In this document: piece after piece, positions 55,118 through 63,522 of the stretch
Layout: the number at the start of each line of letters is the position of its first letter
Numbering within the stretch: the first letter of the stretch is position 1
Source of the DNA: Rhodopirellula bahusiensis
GTDB taxonomy: Bacteria > Planctomycetota > Planctomycetia > Pirellulales > Pirellulaceae
Length of the DNA stretch: 64,000 nt
Direction of reading: 5' to 3'
Assembly: GCF_002727185.1 (NCBI RefSeq)
Contig: NZ_NIZW01000002.1
Span: 620,001-684,000 of the forward strand
Notes under the pieces: model-generated
The model's input: the letters and a program-made list of their open reading frames with translations, nothing else
Databases searched by the model: none
What the model was told of the DNA's origin: nothing
Translations under genes and position numbers: made by a program

Positions 55118-56380
55118 CTAAGAATTCAACAACTTAGACGTAAAAGATTTTGCCGAAAAGAAACTCGCAACATCACCTGCCGCTCCACGCGACTGCTGGG
55201 CCATCGTGTCAAGGTTCGCTATTGCTTCCGAAATCGCTTCAACCACGCCGGCCACATCGTTGTCCATCGACAGGCCACAATCGAACTGGCTGGCAATGGT
55301 GTCTACCCATGTATCGCTGGTGTAAAGCAATGGCTTACCCAGCATCATTGCTTCGACTGCAACGCCCGAAATGCGCGCAAAATAAACTTCGCGACGATAC
55401 GGCAGAATGATCAGATCAGCCTTCAAAAGCTGTTGATGATAGGCTTCACTGCTGAGCGGTTTCGTGATCACATCGAACGTCACGTTCGAAAGATTCAGTG
55501 CAGGCAAGTCGTCGGGGCCCAGCATAGAACCGTTTGGCAGCGTGAATGCATCAGACCATTGAAAAACCATTTCTATCGGCGACAAATCCTGTTGCTGACT
55601 CAGCAGCTTCGCAGCTTCAACCAATCGGTCTGCCCCTTTTTCATATCGTGCAGGCCCAGGCAAGAACACGCGAACCGATTTGGTGGACTCGCTTGTGCTA
55701 TTTTTTTCCGTTTTGCCGAACGATTCATCGGCCGGTGTACTCGGGGCCTGAAGTCCAATCAAGCATGGATGCGGCAGTACTTGAAACCGTATCCCGGTCA
55801 ATTCTTCATATTCATCAGCCAAGCGTTCGCTATCCGTCACAAAACGCACGGCTCCTGAATCCAACATGGGCTGAAAGCGCTTGATCGCCCAACGCCAGAA
55901 CTTGGCTGTGCCGCGAAACGTCCGATTGCCTTGATTGTCGTACAGGGCGATGTTATTGCGAACCAGCAACACCAATTGCCGAAACTTGCGACCACCAAAT
56001 CGTTTCGCGATCTTGTGGTACCCAAGAAAATGGTGCAACACAACGGTCGGTGCAAAAACCGTGTCGTAGTGATCACTGACCACAAGATGCTTGGCCAGGT
56101 CCTGGTACAGTCGTCGATTGTGTCTGGCGATTCCCAGGTAACGTTTCCAAGCCTGTGGCTGGTTGTAGATCTGATCCCAAACGGTAAATCGAAAGTGCGG
56201 CGTTGCCCCCAGTTCCTCGGCAACCGATGGCTCCATGGTGATATTGCCCAACATGGATACATCCACATCGCCGACTTCCTGCAGAGCAGCCTTGGTTGCG
56301 CGATTGTACTCAAACCAATGACCTTCGCGGTTCCGCAAGGCCTCTTCGACAATCAACAGGTTTGTTGGTTTAGACATCAA
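55118..56380 (-). CDS. Glycosyltransferase, GT-B fold (GT4-like)
   Basis: The 420-residue protein opens LLIVEEALRNREGHWFEYNR and has the donor-domain strand VRVFLPGPARYEKGADRLVEA near 245. The donor-binding end LILPYRREVYFARISGVAVE-AMMLGKPLLYT (about 345) replaces EX7E with a variant. It lies between the SAM methyltransferase and the C-methyltransferase gene in the minus-strand operon. The sugar is unknown. Confidence 0.8.
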   Translation of the reverse strand: MMSKPTNLLIVEEALRNREGHWFEYNRATKAALQEVGDVDVSMLGNITMEPSVAEELGATPHFRFTVWDQIYNQPQAWKRYLGIARHNRRLYQDLAKHLVVSDHYDTVFAPTVVLHHFLGYHKIAKRFGGRKFRQLVLLVRNNIALYDNQGNRTFRGTAKFWRWAIKRFQPMLDSGAVRFVTDSERLADEYEELTGIRFQVLPHPCLIGLQAPSTPADESFGKTEKNSTSESTKSVRVFLPGPARYEKGADRLVEAAKLLSQQQDLSPIEMVFQWSDAFTLPNGSMLGPDDLPALNLSNVTFDVITKPLSSEAYHQQLLKADLIILPYRREVYFARISGVAVEAMMLGKPLLYTSDTWVDTIASQFDCGLSMDNDVAGVVEAISEAIANLDTMAQQSRGAAGDVASFFSAKSFTSKLLNS

Positions 56381-56423
56381 TCAGGACGCAGGCGTTTCGC
56401 AGCAATCTTTTCCTGGGAATCGA

Positions 56424-57671
56424 TCAAGCAACTTCTTTGCCACCTTCGCCAACGACGTGCACAGACGGATTCGGCACGATGAACTTGCCGCCCGATGCCA
56501 AGTAGTCCTTGTACTTTTCGACGAAGAACGGCAAGAAATTCCAGCTGAGCACGAGGTAGTAATCGGGACGTTCGGCTTGACTCTTTTCATCCTCGATCGG
56601 AATATGCGTGCCCGGTGTCAGCTTGCCAATTTTGAACTTATTGACCTCGACTGCCTTTTGGCACAGGTCGGGTCCAATGTCGCAATAGTTCAGCAGCGTA
56701 CTGCCCTTCAGCGGTGCTCCCAAGGCCCAGACGCTCTTTCCGTCATCCTTCAAGCCCTTTAACAGTTTCTGCAGATCGTCGCGATTGGTTTCGACCTTTT
56801 GCGTAAATTCGTTGTAAGCGTCGATGTCGTACAAGCCAGCTTTTTCTTCGTCACGGATCCATTTTTCGACCGCTGGTGACGTCACGTTTTCGTTCGAATT
56901 CAGGCCGACGTAGCACAAGAAGGAACCGCCGTGAACGTCCACATGTTCCACGTCAATGATCCGCATGCCGTGCTCCTCGAATAGTCGCTTCAGCGGGCCA
57001 ATTGAGTGGATCATGGTGTGTTCGTGATAGAAGTGATCGAACTGGCACTTCTGAATCACATCTTTCAAGTTCACACACTGGGTTAGAAAGATCGTCTTGT
57101 CGTCCATCACCGCGGTAAGACCACGGATGAAGTCGTGGATGTCTTGGACGTGATAGAACACCGCCGTCGCCGTGATCAGCCGCGGCCGAACGTTCAGCTG
57201 GCTTAACGCGCGACCGGTCGCTTCGTTCCAAAACGTCTCACAAACGGTCGTGCCCGCTTCACGACACAATTCGCCAGTCAAACGGCCAGGGTCGACCCCC
57301 AGGACACGCATCTTGTGGTCTTGGAACTTTCGCAGCAGCGTTCCATCGTTGCAGCCGATGTCAATGACCAAGCTGTTTTCAGGAATTCGGAATCGTTCGA
57401 CCGTTCGCTTGGCCATCCAGTCAAAGTGATCAACCACCGGCATGTTGACGCCCGTGACGTAGGGGTGATTGCTGAACATAAATTCCGGTGCAGGGAACTC
57501 TTCCAACTGCACTTGGTGGCAGCTCTTGCAGATCATCATTGCGAACGGAAAGACCAATTCCTGATCTTTGATCTCAGGCGTTGGAAAGTGGTTTCCATTG
57601 GGCTGGTCACCCAAGTCAATGAAACGCTGCAAATCGTACGATCCACAATTCATACAGTGAAGGTTTTTCAT
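56424..57671 (-). CDS. Sugar C-methyltransferase-type protein (zinc-binding, SAM and C-terminal domains)
   Basis: The 415-residue protein has the three-part layout of NovU/TylCIII-like 3-C-methyltransferases. An N-terminal zinc-binding part has CMNCGSYD and CKSCHQVQ (about 5-60). The SAM domain has LVIDIGCNDGTLLRKFQ (about 100). The C-terminal domain has SVWALGAPLKGSTLLNYCDI and ends in VLSWNFLPFFVEKY and FIVPNPSVHVV. Such enzymes add a methyl carbon to dTDP-4-keto-6-deoxysugars, giving branched sugars. That fits the rfbA and RfbC-like genes of the locus. The methyl group position is inferred. Confidence 0.87.
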   Translation of the reverse strand: MKNLHCMNCGSYDLQRFIDLGDQPNGNHFPTPEIKDQELVFPFAMMICKSCHQVQLEEFPAPEFMFSNHPYVTGVNMPVVDHFDWMAKRTVERFRIPENSLVIDIGCNDGTLLRKFQDHKMRVLGVDPGRLTGELCREAGTTVCETFWNEATGRALSQLNVRPRLITATAVFYHVQDIHDFIRGLTAVMDDKTIFLTQCVNLKDVIQKCQFDHFYHEHTMIHSIGPLKRLFEEHGMRIIDVEHVDVHGGSFLCYVGLNSNENVTSPAVEKWIRDEEKAGLYDIDAYNEFTQKVETNRDDLQKLLKGLKDDGKSVWALGAPLKGSTLLNYCDIGPDLCQKAVEVNKFKIGKLTPGTHIPIEDEKSQAERPDYYLVLSWNFLPFFVEKYKDYLASGGKFIVPNPSVHVVGEGGKEVA

Positions 57672-57941
57672 GAATTAACGTGGGGCTAGTAGCGAGGAGT
57701 TTGAAGGAATGTCAAGGAAAAGGTCAGGGCTCGACAGGATAGTCGGCTTGAATGCTTGGGCAGTCGAAAGTCTGTTCGTGTCTTTTAAACGTCTGGCTTC
57801 TTTGCGGTTTACACCGGTGTTGCCGAATGCTTGGCTGTACTTCTGGATGATTGGGGTTTCCGGATGACTGGGCCTGCCGCTCATCGAAAACTCAGTGGTC
57901 GCTAGATTCGAACCTGACTACGGAGTGTTCGGCAACGTTGG

Positions 57942-58871
57942 TCATCCGTTGTTGATCCACCAGTCGCAGGTTTCGATCAGCCTTTGCTTCACCGTCGTCG
58001 ACGACTGCCAGCCCAATTCGTTGGTTTGCCGGCCAATGTCGGCGACGATGCGTTTGGGCTGCCCCTTTGGGTCGGGCAAGCTATCGAATTGAACCTGGTC
58101 AATCCGCCCCATGTGCTGGGCTAGGATGGTGACGATGTCGCGAATCGACGTGTCCTGACCTGACGCCAGATTAATCGGTCCTTGAATGCTGGATGTCGCT
58201 AACGCCGCGAAGGCGTCCCCCAAATCCTGCACACTGATGAAGTCCCGAATCAGGTTCCCGCTGTCAAACGGCATCGGCTCGTTTGCGCACAAGCGACCAA
58301 TCAATTTGGGAATCAACCGTTCGACCCGCTCGTGTGGGCCAAACGGACAAAAAACACGTCCCCACGCCCACGACAAATTTTTCACGGCTGCCCATTGTTC
58401 TAGCGTGCGACGCAGAGAATCCTTGGCAACGCCGTACAGCGTATTGGATTGCTCGTTGACGCCCTCGGTCAAATTGGCATCGTCACCCCAACTGTATTCA
58501 GCACTGGTACCAGCGGCCACGATGCGTTTACCACCGGATTGCTGAAACGCTTGAAACAGTTTCAAGCTGGCCGAAACCCAATCCAGGTTCTTGGATGTCG
58601 TCCAGTAGGTACCTGGCGTTGTGTCCCATGCGGTATGCACCAAAGTGTCTGCGTTGGCCTGTGCAACCGTGCTTGCGATCGCGGAATGGTCCAATAGATC
58701 ACCAGTGATCCATCGCACATCGCTTTGGCCCGCCGTTGATTCGTGGCAACTTGCTGCGTTAGGGCTACTGCTGACGGCAATGACTTCGCAGTCGCGCGCA
58801 GCAAGCGCTGGCAGGATCCAGCGACCAATGAAGCCAGTCGCACCGGTGACTAAAACTCGCATTGCTCCCAA
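57942..58871 (-). CDS. NAD-dependent epimerase/dehydratase (4-ketoreductase-like)
   Basis: A 309-residue extended SDR: VLVTGATGFIGRWILPALA (about 5-23), DTLVHTAWDT (about 95), and the catalytic YGVAKDSLRR (Tyr-xxx-Lys) near 145, with VAAGTSAEY upstream. The GRVFCPFGPHERVERLIP segment is typical of sugar-nucleotide 4-reductases and epimerases. Its position between the C-methyltransferase and an RfbC-like gene suggests it reduces the 4-keto group of a methyl-branched dTDP-sugar, but that is inference. It overlaps the RfbC-like gene by 22 bases. Confidence 0.85.
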   Translation of the reverse strand: MGAMRVLVTGATGFIGRWILPALAARDCEVIAVSSSPNAASCHESTAGQSDVRWITGDLLDHSAIASTVAQANADTLVHTAWDTTPGTYWTTSKNLDWVSASLKLFQAFQQSGGKRIVAAGTSAEYSWGDDANLTEGVNEQSNTLYGVAKDSLRRTLEQWAAVKNLSWAWGRVFCPFGPHERVERLIPKLIGRLCANEPMPFDSGNLIRDFISVQDLGDAFAALATSSIQGPINLASGQDTSIRDIVTILAQHMGRIDQVQFDSLPDPKGQPKRIVADIGRQTNELGWQSSTTVKQRLIETCDWWINNG

Positions 58872-59392
58872 TCTGGCGCGGTAGCATCTTTTTCAGACAA
58901 GATAGGATCCTTGCACGGCCATTGAATTGCGACCTTCGTGTCATCCCAACGAAGGACTCGGCCAGCATCGGGAATGTATTCGCCTTCGATCAAGTAGGCG
59001 ATGGTCGTGTTCGGTTGCAACGTAATGAAGCCGTGACCGCATCCCGCCGGAATCAACACGGCGTTTCCGCTCGCTGCGGACAGTTCCGTCGCGTGCCATT
59101 TGCCAAACGTGCTTGAATCCGCTCGCAAGTCGACCATCACGTCCCAGGCTTTACCGCTGATACAGGAGACCAGTTTGTTCTGCCCGTGGGGAGCCTTTTG
59201 AAAGTGCATCCCGCGCAACGTGTTCGTTCGACTGTTGTAGGAATGATGCGCATTGGTGGGTGCGAACGAGATGTCCTTGGCTTTCAGCAAGTCCTGTTCC
59301 CAGAACACTTCGAACGAGCCGCGATTGTCGTTGAACACACGTGTGTTGATCAGCTTGGAGCCGTCGATCGGTAAGTTTTCGACTGTGATCAA
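58850..59392 (-). CDS. rfbC: dTDP-4-dehydrorhamnose 3,5-epimerase-like protein
   Basis: The 180-residue cupin enzyme matches RmlC length. Motifs are VFNDNRGSFEVFWEQD, NTLRGMHFQKAPHGQNKLV (catalytic His near 63, Lys nearby), GKAWDVMVDLR, FGKWHATELSA, VLIPAGCGHGF and YLIEGEYIPDAGRVLRWDD. It epimerises C3 and/or C5 of dTDP-4-keto-6-deoxyglucose. Next to a C-methyltransferase it may instead be a 3- or 5-epimerase for a branched sugar. It overlaps the next gene by 22 bases, so translation is coupled. The symbol follows the family. Confidence 0.88.
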   Translation of the reverse strand: MITVENLPIDGSKLINTRVFNDNRGSFEVFWEQDLLKAKDISFAPTNAHHSYNSRTNTLRGMHFQKAPHGQNKLVSCISGKAWDVMVDLRADSSTFGKWHATELSAASGNAVLIPAGCGHGFITLQPNTTIAYLIEGEYIPDAGRVLRWDDTKVAIQWPCKDPILSEKDATAPDWEQCEF

Positions 59393-59404
59393 TATTATTC
59401 GTTT

Positions 59405-59515
59405 GTTCTTAGCGGAGTGGCGCGAGCCGTCGATTCATCTGGTAGTGGGATTCGCCAGAATTCCTTTTTTATGCTGCTTGAGCAGCAGGAACTCTGGCGA
59501 GTCCCGCTACGAAAG
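59405..59515. repeat. Long hairpin carrying the module C core
   Basis: Arms TAGTGGGATTCGCCAGAATT... (59444-59466) and ...AACTCTGGCGAGTCCCGCTA (59488-59510) pair at about 20 of 23 bases, with a loop that itself folds (GCTGCTTGAGCAGC). The arms contain GATTCGCCAGAATTC, the module C core found at 30-32 kb. The left side (TAGCGGAGTGGCGCGAGCC) resembles an arm of the 14.7 kb element. It lies between the FkbM-type and RfbC-like genes. Confidence 0.75.
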
Positions 59516-59524
59516 CAGATCGTC

Positions 59525-60268
59525 TTAGCTCGGGGTGGCCAGGATGTGGTGGTATTGTCCGTTGTGGTTGGCCATGTCGGACAATTGCCCGATTTCAAAC
59601 CCGTGTTCACGCAAGAATGCGTAAACCGATTCAGTCGACTCACCGAACTGCGGCAGTGCATAGTCGTGGACTTCGATCAACAATTTGGGCCGCACGCGTT
59701 TCAGGAAATCGATGCCACTGCGAAGCACGGACATTTCGGCACCTTCCACATCAATTTTCACGAAGCACTTGCCCGGGTTGGTCAGGTGTGTCGTGATCGA
59801 ATCGAGCGACTGATTTTGAACTTCAATTGTGCCGACCGCATTTTCATTCATCGAAATTGCAGCACTCGGCTCCAGATTGTCTGAGTCAACCTCCATCTGC
59901 AGCGTCGGCTGTTCCAGATCGCTAATGGCACTAGCTGTGATTTGGACACGGTCGTCGAAACGATTCAGTGCGATATTGCGACGCAGCAGCCGCAAGTTTT
60001 CCGGAATCGGTTCCAACGCGATGACGTTCCCGTTGCTGCCAACGCAGTCGGCCATCAACAACGTATGCATGCCAAAGTTGGCACCGATATCGATCGCCGT
60101 TTCACCAGCACCCAGGTTCGATTCGATTCCGTCGCGCACCTCCGCTTCTTGATCGAAATTCCAGCGGCGCAAACTTTCGTCAAAGCGAAAGTCGTGCTTT
60201 CCAATGGATCGTGGAACTCCGCGACCGAGGTGGCGAATCAAGAAATAGCTATCACGTAAGAACTTCAT
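59525..60268 (-). CDS. FkbM-family methyltransferase
   Basis: The 247-residue protein has the FkbM-type SAM site ETAIDIGANFGMHTLLMAD (about 55-73), then VIALEPIPENLRLLRRNIAL and the downstream FVKIDVEGAEMSVLRSGIDF (about 165), which are the family signatures. These enzymes methylate hydroxyl groups of sugars or polyketides. It lies 7 bases after the GT2 gene stop and about 130 bases before the RfbC-like gene, with the long hairpin between. Confidence 0.88.
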   Translation of the reverse strand: MKFLRDSYFLIRHLGRGVPRSIGKHDFRFDESLRRWNFDQEAEVRDGIESNLGAGETAIDIGANFGMHTLLMADCVGSNGNVIALEPIPENLRLLRRNIALNRFDDRVQITASAISDLEQPTLQMEVDSDNLEPSAAISMNENAVGTIEVQNQSLDSITTHLTNPGKCFVKIDVEGAEMSVLRSGIDFLKRVRPKLLIEVHDYALPQFGESTESVYAFLREHGFEIGQLSDMANHNGQYHHILATPS

Positions 60269-60275
60269 TTTCGCT

Positions 60276-61220
60276 TTAGCCGATTAGCCGGCGTGTTTTC
60301 TCGAACAGAGGAATACCAATCAGCTTTCGCAGCATCAACGAACCGGACGAGGACTCGCAACGACTTAGCCAATGATTGGCTTTCTCTGCTGCCAGCTTGG
60401 CATATTGGGTGTTATTGGCTTCAATTGCTTGGTTGTATAGACCGGAATACAGTCGCATCAGCGCTGACGCCTGCTGTGGGTTCGGCTCGCGACCGAGTGC
60501 CCGCAGGGCTTTGACGTTTTCCTCGGCCGCAGCGTTCACGCCGTCAAACCACTTTTGAATGTCACCGGATTGAGTCCGACAGTTTTCGGTTTGTGTACGG
60601 TACAGTGCGGATGCTGATGAACTGAACACGACGCTTCCATGAAGACAAATACCAAACCAAAACGCGTTGTCTTCGGCAAGAAGGCCGTCCAAATGCTCTG
60701 GCCATGGATGATCCAAGATCAACTGCCTGTCGACCAGCGCTGCATGAACGGCCCAAGGGGATGCGGCAATGGTCGCATTCGCAATTTCCGTCGGATCTGC
60801 CTCACTGGCTGGTCGCTTGGCAACGAAGTCGTTCGGATTTCCGTCGACAAACTCTTTCCAACCACCGGCAATCACCGTTGCATCCGGATTCCGGTTGGCG
60901 ATTTCAATTAGGTTCGCGAGATGATCGGGCTCCAGCAGGTCATCCGCATCAAGAAATTGAATCCAACGTCCGGTCGAATTCTGAACACCGAAGTTCCTTG
61001 CATGCCCTGGCCCTTGTTTCGGTGACGAAGACAGTTGAACACGATTGTCCCGCGATGCAACGTCTCGCACGCACTGGGAGCCAGTATCAGTCGAACCGTT
61101 ATCGACGACAAGAACCTGAAAGTCTTCATGTGTTTGTGCCAGCAAGGACTCCAGTGTCGCGTTGATATAGTCCGCCTTGTTGTACAGTGGGACCACGACG
61201 GAGATTGCAGGCTGGATCAC
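60276..61220 (-). CDS. Family 2 glycosyltransferase
   Basis: The GTG at 61220 overlaps the acyltransferase TGA (GTGA) and is followed at once by IQPAISVVVPLYNKADYINAT, so it is preferred to a frame open to 61487. That gives 314 residues. DFQVLVVDNGSTDTGSQCVR binds nucleotide and WIQFLDADDLLEPDH carries the DxD metal site at about 95. Downstream, LLAEDNAFWFGICL carries the acceptor-side ED motif. Sugar specificity is unknown. Confidence 0.88.
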   Translation of the reverse strand: MIQPAISVVVPLYNKADYINATLESLLAQTHEDFQVLVVDNGSTDTGSQCVRDVASRDNRVQLSSSPKQGPGHARNFGVQNSTGRWIQFLDADDLLEPDHLANLIEIANRNPDATVIAGGWKEFVDGNPNDFVAKRPASEADPTEIANATIAASPWAVHAALVDRQLILDHPWPEHLDGLLAEDNAFWFGICLHGSVVFSSSASALYRTQTENCRTQSGDIQKWFDGVNAAAEENVKALRALGREPNPQQASALMRLYSGLYNQAIEANNTQYAKLAAEKANHWLSRCESSSGSLMLRKLIGIPLFEKTRRLIG

Positions 61221-62260
61221 TTTTCCTGCCCCATTTCCGGAACGAAATTTCGCTTTCTGACTTTCTGCAAAACAGGCCGTTCCACAAAGTGCCACGACAA
61301 CACTGCGAGTGGCAATGTTGCCAATGTTGAAACAACAAACATCTGTGACGGAACGACAGCCGGGAACAAGTTCACCACAGTCTGCTGGATCGGATAGGCA
61401 AAGATATACATCCCATATGAATAGTCCCCTACCTTGTTGTAGGAACGAAGGGTGCCGCCCGGCACAAAGCCGAGCCAGAGCACACAATAGCTGCCTAGAA
61501 TGAGTGACCCGAGGTTCGCGTATCCAAGCAGCGACATAGCGATCCCAGCACAGCTCAGCAGCCCAAATACTGAGCGTTCGATTCTGATTTGGGACTGGAA
61601 CAGGTACATCACAACGCCGACGGCACCGAATGCTCCCAACCGAATGGCATGCGATCCGTCACCTAAATCTCCGATGAACGCGACGACGATGGCCAAACAC
61701 AAAGCGAGCGCAACAATGCGCCGCTTCAAGAATCCCAGCAGCCCGACCGCAGCAATCGCAACGTACATCGAAACTTCATACGGCAATGTCCACAAAGATC
61801 CGTTCACCACATTCGGATAGGGAACGTCTTCAAACACTCCCGGAAGCGAAAATTGCATCTTGCCGGGAATTAGCAGGCAGTCTTTCACCAAGAAATTGCG
61901 AGTAAGCTTTTCCGCAAAGTATTCGGGTGTTGATAGCGAAGTTTGCGATAACCCGACCGGAACGATGCAAAAGACGACCGCGACAAATAGCGCTGGATAG
62001 ATCCTTGCGACTCTTGCGAGGCCGAAACGACCAAGCGACTTTCGCTGGATAAAGCTTCTTGCGATCAAAAACCCACTGATCGTGAAAAAAGCATTGACCG
62101 CAAAATCGCCAAGAGCGAAGCCGAGCCAACGCTTAAACGGATCGCTGAAATCACCTCCCAATGAAAGCGGAAAGCTGTGAGAATAAATCACCAGGATCGC
62201 CAAGATGAACCGAACGAGGTTCAGGTTATTGTCTCTGCCTTTCGTGTGTTCTTCTAACAC
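61217..62260 (-). CDS. Acyltransferase family 3 membrane protein
   Basis: The 347-residue protein starts at GTG 62260, sharing its G with the upstream TAG. About ten helices. Family features are LNLVRFILAILVIYSHSFPL (helix 1 with Arg and His), AVNAFFTISGFLIARSF (FFxISGF) and NGSLWTLPYEVSMYV near 150. It would O-acylate sugars of the polymer or its lipid-linked unit. It is the second such enzyme of the locus. Confidence 0.9.
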   Translation of the reverse strand: MLEEHTKGRDNNLNLVRFILAILVIYSHSFPLSLGGDFSDPFKRWLGFALGDFAVNAFFTISGFLIARSFIQRKSLGRFGLARVARIYPALFVAVVFCIVPVGLSQTSLSTPEYFAEKLTRNFLVKDCLLIPGKMQFSLPGVFEDVPYPNVVNGSLWTLPYEVSMYVAIAAVGLLGFLKRRIVALALCLAIVVAFIGDLGDGSHAIRLGAFGAVGVVMYLFQSQIRIERSVFGLLSCAGIAMSLLGYANLGSLILGSYCVLWLGFVPGGTLRSYNKVGDYSYGMYIFAYPIQQTVVNLFPAVVPSQMFVVSTLATLPLAVLSWHFVERPVLQKVRKRNFVPEMGQEK

Positions 62261-63522
62261 TAAATTTCGCGTTGCAACAACTGTGCTAAGTGTCCGCCGG
62301 CACTCATGGATGCTTCCCGAATCTGCGGTACGCGATCGCGTAAATGCGTCCGCAAATCTTGCTCATTGGAAAGCAGGCGTTTGCAGTAAGAAATCAGTGT
62401 GTCAATGGTTAGATCGGCAGATGGAATGCACCAATCTTGGGTGTCAAACACATCTTGATTCAATCCTCTTGCCTTGAGACTGTATCCAAGACTGAGAGTC
62501 GGAACTCCAGATCCTATCGAAGCAATTGTGGAGTGCGTGCGAGCACCGACGAACACACGACACTTGCCGATGATCCACTTTGATTGAGCAGCGTTAAGCG
62601 TTGGAGGTATTAGCGTAATTCGCTCGCGGTCACTGGCGGTCACTTTTTCAAGTATCCGTTCCATGAGGAACAAATCGTCGCTTCCAACATGCTTTGACAT
62701 CACATGCGGTACAAGCACGATACTGGCATCAGTTTCCCTCAATAGTTTGTAAAGAAAATCCACGCAAAAACCTATGAACACTTCAAGGTCTGCAGGTGTG
62801 ATTTCCCACGGCATTTTTGACGACGACCGAAACTTCTTCGCCACGAGCGGCGACAAATTCACTCCGATTGGATCGTCTTTCACAAGTTCTTGAATCTGCT
62901 CAGACGGAGCCGTGGGCTTCAACAAGAAGGCAGGGTCGGCAACCTGCCGAACATTCGCTTCCACGCCAATCGATTTCAGATAATCTGCGCTGAAAGACTC
63001 GCGGACAAAAACTCCAGTCAACTGCGAAAGATGACGTTTCATCTGACTCTCGAAATCTGGCGAGTCAGAAAAAGGACCAATCGAAGCTCCCCAGATAGCG
63101 ACAGGGACATTCTTGGACTGAATGAAATTGTCCATTTCTAAAAAGTGGCCGGGGACCCCATAGTCCAACGAATAGTTGTCGCCACCGAGTTCAAGGGCAA
63201 CTACCGCTTTCGCCAAGCGTCGTTGCAACGGAGAGTGTACTCCGGCGACATTCGTGCCCAGGCGTCGGTTTGCCTGATCTGCAAACCAGTCCGCAGAGAA
63301 TCGTGGCTTCGCTACGCGAAGCCCGAAATGCGAAACTCCGTGGTCTGATTCTTCTTTCTGCTGAGCCTGAAGCGTTTCATAATCGGCGTAGATGCCTGAG
63401 TCGAACTCGAAATCACGAAATGAATTGGTGTTTCGCAAGATCTCTAGAGTTCCGCGAACAATCGCCTCGCAGCCACGATTTTGATACGAACCGTTTCCAA
63501 CGAATAGAATACGATCACTCAT
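62260..63522 (-). CDS. Polysaccharide pyruvyl transferase-family protein
   Basis: The 420-residue protein has the family front RILFVGNGSYQNRGCEAIVRGT, the ALELGGDNYSLDYG segment, AIWGASIGPF (about 140), GVFVRESFSADYLKSIGV, and the C-terminal CRVFVGARTHSTIASIGSGVPTLSLGYSLKARG (about 330-362). This GT-B-like family adds ketal pyruvate to sugars from PEP, giving acidic residues. Some members are sulphate or other transferases. It overlaps the FrhB-like gene by 8 bases. Confidence 0.88.
   Translation of the reverse strand: MSDRILFVGNGSYQNRGCEAIVRGTLEILRNTNSFRDFEFDSGIYADYETLQAQQKEESDHGVSHFGLRVAKPRFSADWFADQANRRLGTNVAGVHSPLQRRLAKAVVALELGGDNYSLDYGVPGHFLEMDNFIQSKNVPVAIWGASIGPFSDSPDFESQMKRHLSQLTGVFVRESFSADYLKSIGVEANVRQVADPAFLLKPTAPSEQIQELVKDDPIGVNLSPLVAKKFRSSSKMPWEITPADLEVFIGFCVDFLYKLLRETDASIVLVPHVMSKHVGSDDLFLMERILEKVTASDRERITLIPPTLNAAQSKWIIGKCRVFVGARTHSTIASIGSGVPTLSLGYSLKARGLNQDVFDTQDWCIPSADLTIDTLISYCKRLLSNEQDLRTHLRDRVPQIREASMSAGGHLAQLLQREI

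Noticed and set aside
54755-55858. Long plus-strand open frame (367 residues) opposite the methyltransferase and glycosyltransferase genes
   Set aside because: It is antisense to two genes with clear motifs and its translation is Arg/His/Gln-rich with no domain.
57672-57941. Short open frame of 69 residues between the C-methyltransferase and epimerase genes
   Set aside because: No domain, basic low-complexity composition and no ribosome-binding site; treated as spacer.
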